Shown here: one piece after another, positions 60,080 through 64,000 of the stretch
Position numbering within the stretch: the stretch's first letter is position 1
Layout: every line of letters begins with the position of its first letter
Assembly (NCBI RefSeq): GCF_042646385.1
Contig: NZ_JBHRTO010000001.1
Location: forward strand, 372,001-436,000
Source: Cypionkella sinensis
Lineage (GTDB): Bacteria > Pseudomonadota > Alphaproteobacteria > Rhodobacterales > Rhodobacteraceae
Direction: 5' to 3'
DNA length: 64,000 nt
Position numbers and translations under genes: made by a program
The notes under the pieces: model-generated
Seen by the model: only the letters and a program-made list of their open reading frames with translations
Databases searched by the model: none
Told to the model about the DNA's origin: nothing

Positions 60080-60864
60080 AGGCGGCTGCACAATGGGGCG
60101 ATTTGCGCCCGCGCGTGCTGTCGGCACTGGTTATGCTGGCAGTAGGCGCGATTGAAATCTGGCTGGGCGGCTGGTGGTTTCTGATCCTGATCACCTTGCT
60201 GACTTCGGTGATGATCTGGGAACTGGCCCGTCTGTCTCAGCCGAAAGATCCCCGTATCGCCCTTGCCATCGCCGCCTTGGCCGCACTTTGCCTGATCGCC
60301 GATGAAGGCTGGCCGTCGCTGTCGGCATGGATCGTGTTTCCCCTCGTGCCCTTGGCCTTCATGGCCACCCCGCGCCGCCAGCAAAAGGCCGTTACCGCGA
60401 TTTCCATTGCGGTCATGGTCGCAGGCCATGGCCTGTTCGTGCTGCGCGATGAGGCTGGCACCGTTGCCTTCCTCTGGCTGCTCGGCGTGGTGATCGTCTC
60501 AGATGTGATGGGCTACTTTGCCGGGCGCTTGCTCGGCGGCCCAAAATTCTGGCCCGCGATCAGCCCGAAGAAAACCTGGTCCGGCACCATTGCAGGCTGG
60601 ATCGGCGCGGCAATCTTGGGCGCAGGTTTTGTCGCCGCAGGCCATGGCACGCTTTGGCTGATCCTGCTGTCACCCGTGGTCGCCTTTGCGGGCCAGATGG
60701 GCGACATTGCCGAAAGCTGGCTGAAACGCCGGGTTGGCGCGAAAGACAGCTCTAACCTGATCCCCGGCCACGGCGGCGTGCTGGATCGGTTTGACGCATT
60801 GACCGGGGCGATGGTGCTGGTGATGCTGCTGACGCGGGCATTTGAATTGCCGATTGGAGGCTAG
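60076..60864 (+). CDS. cdsA: Phosphatidate cytidylyltransferase
   Basis: A 262-residue multi-pass membrane enzyme forming CDP-diacylglycerol. Seven or so hydrophobic segments are present, and near the C-terminus the family signature SWLKRRVGAKDSSNLIPGHGGVLDR is intact. It is coupled to uppS by an ATGA overlap and directly abuts dxr. Confidence 0.95.
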   Translation: MKAAAQWGDLRPRVLSALVMLAVGAIEIWLGGWWFLILITLLTSVMIWELARLSQPKDPRIALAIAALAALCLIADEGWPSLSAWIVFPLVPLAFMATPRRQQKAVTAISIAVMVAGHGLFVLRDEAGTVAFLWLLGVVIVSDVMGYFAGRLLGGPKFWPAISPKKTWSGTIAGWIGAAILGAGFVAAGHGTLWLILLSPVVAFAGQMGDIAESWLKRRVGAKDSSNLIPGHGGVLDRFDALTGAMVLVMLLTRAFELPIGG

Positions 60865-62046
60865 ATGCGTTCCGTCTCGGTTTTTGGTGCCACGGGTTCG
60901 GTGGGTGAAAGCACCTATGATCTGCTGATCCGCGAAGGCGGGCCAGAGGTGTATCGCACGGTTGCCCTGACCGGCGGGCGCAATGTGGCGCGGCTGGCCG
61001 AGATGGCCGTGGCGCTGCGCGCAGAAATCGCCGTCACCGCCTTTGACGATTGCCTTGAACCCTTGCGCGATGCCCTCGCAGGCACCGGCATTGCCGTCGC
61101 CGCTGGCACCCAAGCGGTGCATGACGCCGCCGACCGTCCCGCCGATTGGGTGATGAGCGCGATTGTCGGCGCGGCTGGCCTTGTGCCGGGGATGCGCGCC
61201 CTGCGCCACGGCGGCAAGCTCGCCTTGGCCAACAAGGAAAGTCTGGTAACGGCGGGGCAGGTGCTGATGGCCACCGCTGCCGCGAATGAGGCGACGGTTC
61301 TGCCGGTTGACAGCGAACACTCCGCCATCTTTCAGGCGCTGGTCGGCGAAGACATCTCTGCCGTTGAACGCATCATCCTGACCGCCTCAGGCGGTGCGCT
61401 GCGCGACTGGCCGCTGGAGCGGCTGGCAGGTGCCACTATGGCCGAGGCTCTGGCGCACCCGAACTGGTCAATGGGCGCGCGCATCACCATCGATTCTGCT
61501 TCCATGTTCAACAAGGCCTTGGAAGTCATTGAAACCCGAGAGTTTTTCGGCGTAGACCCCAATCAGATCGAAGTGATCATCCACCCGGAATCGATCATTC
61601 ATTCGATGGTCGGCTTCCGCGACGGCGCGGTGATGGCGCATCTTGGCGCGCCCGACATGCGCCACCCGATCGGCTACGCCCTGCACTGGCCGCACCGCCA
61701 AAAGCTGCCCGTGGCGCGGCTTGACCTTGCCGCCTTGGGCGGCCTCACCTTCCGCGCCCCGGATGAGGCCCGCTTCCCCGCCCTGCGTCTCGCGCGCGAG
61801 GTGATGGAGGTCCGCGGTCTTGCCGGTGCCGCGTTCAATGCCGCGAAAGAGGTAGCGTTGGACCATTTCATCGCAGGCGGGCTTGGCTTCATGCAGATGG
61901 CGGCGGTGGTCGAGGCTACACTTAACCGTGTTTCGTCCGATTGCAGCCTTGGAAATGCCGCCCTTACCCTTGAGGATGTGCTGCAGATGGACCATTTGGC
62001 ACGGATAAAGGCCGCCGAGGCGGTAAACTTGGTAAAGGGCAGCTAG
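60865..62046 (+). CDS. dxr: 1-deoxy-D-xylulose 5-phosphate reductoisomerase
   Basis: Second step of the MEP isoprenoid pathway, NADPH-dependent. The 393-residue chain has the cofactor motif FGATGSVGESTYDLL, KLALANKESLVTAG, VLPVDSEHSAIFQAL (metal-binding Asp/Glu) and LTASGGALRDWP. It supplies isoprenoid precursors to UppS encoded two genes upstream. Confidence 0.97.
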   Translation: MRSVSVFGATGSVGESTYDLLIREGGPEVYRTVALTGGRNVARLAEMAVALRAEIAVTAFDDCLEPLRDALAGTGIAVAAGTQAVHDAADRPADWVMSAIVGAAGLVPGMRALRHGGKLALANKESLVTAGQVLMATAAANEATVLPVDSEHSAIFQALVGEDISAVERIILTASGGALRDWPLERLAGATMAEALAHPNWSMGARITIDSASMFNKALEVIETREFFGVDPNQIEVIIHPESIIHSMVGFRDGAVMAHLGAPDMRHPIGYALHWPHRQKLPVARLDLAALGGLTFRAPDEARFPALRLAREVMEVRGLAGAAFNAAKEVALDHFIAGGLGFMQMAAVVEATLNRVSSDCSLGNAALTLEDVLQMDHLARIKAAEAVNLVKGS

Positions 62047-62047
62047 C

Positions 62048-63385
62048 GTGGATTTAAGCAGCATTGCGGCGTCATTGGGCGGTGCGGTTTGGTCGGGCCT
62101 GTTCTTCATCGTCGCCGTGGCGGTGATCGTGGCAGTGCATGAATACGGCCATTACATCGTCGGGCGCTGGTCTGGCATCCATGCCGAGGTGTTCTCGTTG
62201 GGCTTCGGCCCGGTGATCTATTCCCGCGTTGATAAACGTGGCACCAAATGGCAGATCGCCGCCTTTCCCATTGGTGGCTATGTGAAATTCCTTGGCGACA
62301 AGGATGCAGCCTCCTCCACCGATCACACCGCGATTGACGGGCTTTCCGAGTCAGAACGCCGTCACACCATGGCAGGTGCGCCGCTGTGGGCGCGCGCGGC
62401 CACGGTTGCAGCAGGCCCGGTGTTCAACTTCATTCTGGCCATCGTGGTGTTCATCGGCATGATCACCTACACCGGCGTCGCCACGGATGTGCCCGTGGTG
62501 GGCCGCGTTAACGCCTCGCCCTTTGTCGGCCAAACCTTGCAACCCGGCGACCGGATTGTAGCGCTGAACGGCACAGCTACCCCCGACATCGACAGCTTTG
62601 CGAAAACTGCCAACGCGCTGCCGCCTGCCGCGACCGTCACCTACAGCATCGACCGCGACGGTCAGACGCTTGATGTGCAAGGCGCACATCCCTTCCTGCC
62701 CTTGGTGGGTGCGGTGATGCCGCGCAATGCCGGGGGCGATGCGGGTATTCAGGTTGGCGACGTGATCTTGCAGGTCGGCGATACCCCCGTGACCGCCTTC
62801 AGCCAACTGCCCGCGCTGGTCGAGGCCACCCAGGGCGCGCCCATCGCCCTGAAAATCTGGCGCGATGGTCAAATCATCGACCTCACCCTGTCGCCCAACC
62901 GCCGCGATCTGCCGAAAGACGGCGGCGGCTTTGAAACCCGTTGGATGATTGGCCTGTCGGGCGGCATGTTGTTTGAACCGCAAACCCGCCAACCCGGCCC
63001 GTGGGAGACCGTGACGCTGGCCGTCAATCAGGCATGGCTCACCGCCCAATCCTCGCTCTCGGGCCTGTGGCACATTATCACCGGCCAGATCAGCACCTGC
63101 AACCTCTCTGGCCCCGTCGGCATGGCCGAAGTGATGGGCGACGCCGCCCGTCAGGGCCCCGAGCAGTTCATCGGCTATCTCGGCATGATGTCGCTGGGCA
63201 TCGGCCTTTTGAACCTGTTCCCGATCCCGGTGCTGGACGGCGGCCATCTCGTGTTCTTCGCCTACGAGGCCGTGTTCCGCCGCAAGCCGAACCCCGCGGT
63301 GATGAATGTGCTGATGCTGATCGGTCTGATGGCCGTTCTCAGCTTCATGTTCTTCGCCTTGGGCAATGATTTCACCTGCAAATAA
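62048..63385 (+). CDS. rseP: RIP metalloprotease RseP (site-2 protease)
   Basis: A 445-residue intramembrane zinc protease. The HEYGH active site (residues 31-35) lies in the first helix, two PDZ domains cover about residues 150-310 (VVGRVNASPFVGQTLQPGDRI and VMPRNAGGDAGIQVGDVIL), and the third zinc ligand is in IPVLDGGHLVFF. It cleaves anti-sigma factors or signal-peptide remnants. It starts with GTG at 62048. Confidence 0.95.
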   Translation: MDLSSIAASLGGAVWSGLFFIVAVAVIVAVHEYGHYIVGRWSGIHAEVFSLGFGPVIYSRVDKRGTKWQIAAFPIGGYVKFLGDKDAASSTDHTAIDGLSESERRHTMAGAPLWARAATVAAGPVFNFILAIVVFIGMITYTGVATDVPVVGRVNASPFVGQTLQPGDRIVALNGTATPDIDSFAKTANALPPAATVTYSIDRDGQTLDVQGAHPFLPLVGAVMPRNAGGDAGIQVGDVILQVGDTPVTAFSQLPALVEATQGAPIALKIWRDGQIIDLTLSPNRRDLPKDGGGFETRWMIGLSGGMLFEPQTRQPGPWETVTLAVNQAWLTAQSSLSGLWHIITGQISTCNLSGPVGMAEVMGDAARQGPEQFIGYLGMMSLGIGLLNLFPIPVLDGGHLVFFAYEAVFRRKPNPAVMNVLMLIGLMAVLSFMFFALGNDFTCK

Positions 63386-63452
63386 CGCCCCAAGCCATAG
63401 TGCTGCCACATTCACGGCGTAGATTTTCCGCATCAATTGGTGCGGAAAGGGC

Positions 63453-63596
63453 ATGACCATGCAAGCTGTGATGAAAAGCTACAAAGGCCTGTCGCTTCTG
63501 GTCTGGCTGAACTGGGATCGCCTGTTCACCGTGGGCACCGTCATCGTCGGCCTTTTGGCGGGGGCCTTTCTGGGTACGGCGCTGACACAGCCCTGA
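63453..63596 (+). CDS. Small single-pass membrane protein (47 residues)
   Basis: The short frame MTMQAVMKSYKGLSLLVWLNWDRLF ends in one hydrophobic helix, VGTVIVGLLAGAFLGTALTQP. GGAAAGG precedes the ATG. It sits in the gap between rseP and bamA. The clean ribosome-binding site and transmembrane helix support it being real. Function is unknown; it could be a small accessory to RseP or BamA, or a regulatory peptide. Confidence 0.6.
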   Translation: MTMQAVMKSYKGLSLLVWLNWDRLFTVGTVIVGLLAGAFLGTALTQP

Positions 63597-63709
63597 TCCG
63601 GCCCGAGAATATCGACCAATTGTTTACGATTTTGCCAGCCATCCTTTTGACATTGCTTGCGGTTACAGGTAGTCAGATGCACAGGATTTAGTGCATTCAG
63701 GAGCGGCTT

Positions 63710-64000
63710 ATGCGGGAAACAGCAAGCGCAGGTATCACGCGCAAGGGTAAGTTCCGTGGCTTTGTGCGCCCGACACTCGTTGCAATTCTGCTTTCCAGCG
63801 CAATGGTTTCCGAACCGTTCCTCACGCTTGCTCAGGCGCAGACCTACAGCTTCACCAACGTGGCGGTTGAGGGCAACGCGCGCGTCGATGCAGCCACCAT
63901 CCTGAAATACGCGGGAATCGCCCGCGGTCAGTCGCTGGCTGCCGGACAGCTCAATGACGCCTATCAACGCATTTTCGCTTCCGGCTTGTTCGAAACTGTT
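63710..64000 (+). CDS. bamA: Outer membrane protein assembly factor BamA (partial, N-terminal 97 residues)
   Basis: The frame continues off the right edge. Visible are a long basic N-terminus then a signal sequence (PTLVAILLSSAMVSEPFLTLAQA) and the first POTRA domain (YSFTNVAVEGNARVDAATILKYAGIARGQSL). BamA inserts outer membrane beta-barrels. Position after rseP is the standard bacterial order. ATG at 63710, with CAGGAGCGG upstream. Confidence 0.92.
   Translation, partial: MRETASAGITRKGKFRGFVRPTLVAILLSSAMVSEPFLTLAQAQTYSFTNVAVEGNARVDAATILKYAGIARGQSLAAGQLNDAYQRIFASGLFETV

Overview
The window is GC-rich, densely packed chromosomal DNA from an alphaproteobacterium, most likely a member of the Rhodobacteraceae (Rhodobacterales). 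The evidence is a PntA alpha subunit encoded as one long polypeptide, an EF-P with Lys34, a DUF3422 protein, a PopZ-like protein, the pyrH-frr-uppS-cdsA-dxr-rseP-bamA block, and a short intergenic repeat ending in GATATTT or AGTATTT that recurs at least eleven times. I see no rRNA, tRNA, CRISPR array, transposase or phage gene. The species cannot be named from sequence alone.

Layout. 1-3.5 kb: a partial, very Pro/Ala-rich membrane protein with a PilM/GspL-like N-terminus, divergent from a periplasmic SIMPL protein. 3.6-4.9 kb: metY, with a 21-base palindrome upstream. 5.1-16.7 kb: a divergent catabolic island for anthranilate by the aerobic CoA-thioester route. The leftward arm encodes an enoyl-CoA hydratase, a 3-hydroxyacyl-CoA dehydrogenase and a kynureninase-like enzyme. 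The rightward arm encodes the flavin monooxygenase/reductase fusion, an SDR, a MarR regulator, a second crotonase, an acyl-CoA dehydrogenase, a cupin, a thioesterase, a Rid-family protein and the CoA ligase. 16.8-31 kb: housekeeping and mixed genes (a pcm-like gene with tolC, popZ-like, efp, IMPase, ygfZ, an MsbA-like exporter, an aminotransferase, a sulfotransferase, an EamA transporter, a glutamine amidotransferase and a lyxose isomerase-like cupin). 31-34.7 kb: a YkuD lipoprotein, then kynA and kynU. 35-39.5 kb: pntAB and DUF3422. 39.6-56.6 kb: two complete oligopeptide-type ABC transporters, one ending in an asparaginase gene, flanking an ArgE-like deacylase and a FAD oxidoreductase; an AraC regulator closes the region. 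56.8-64 kb: miaA, then the conserved envelope block, running off the edge inside bamA.

How the genes fit together. KynA opens tryptophan and KynU releases anthranilate; the formamidase step is not in the window. The 5-16.7 kb island would activate anthranilate to 2-aminobenzoyl-CoA, hydroxylate and reduce it, and degrade the ring by beta-oxidation-like steps. An 18-base palindrome (AATTTCAAGCTTGAAATT) in the divergent promoter of the island recurs with one changed base upstream of kynU, 26 kb away. This suggests one MarR-type repressor controls both halves. The two peptide transporters with deacylase, oxidase and asparaginase look like an amino-compound scavenging region.
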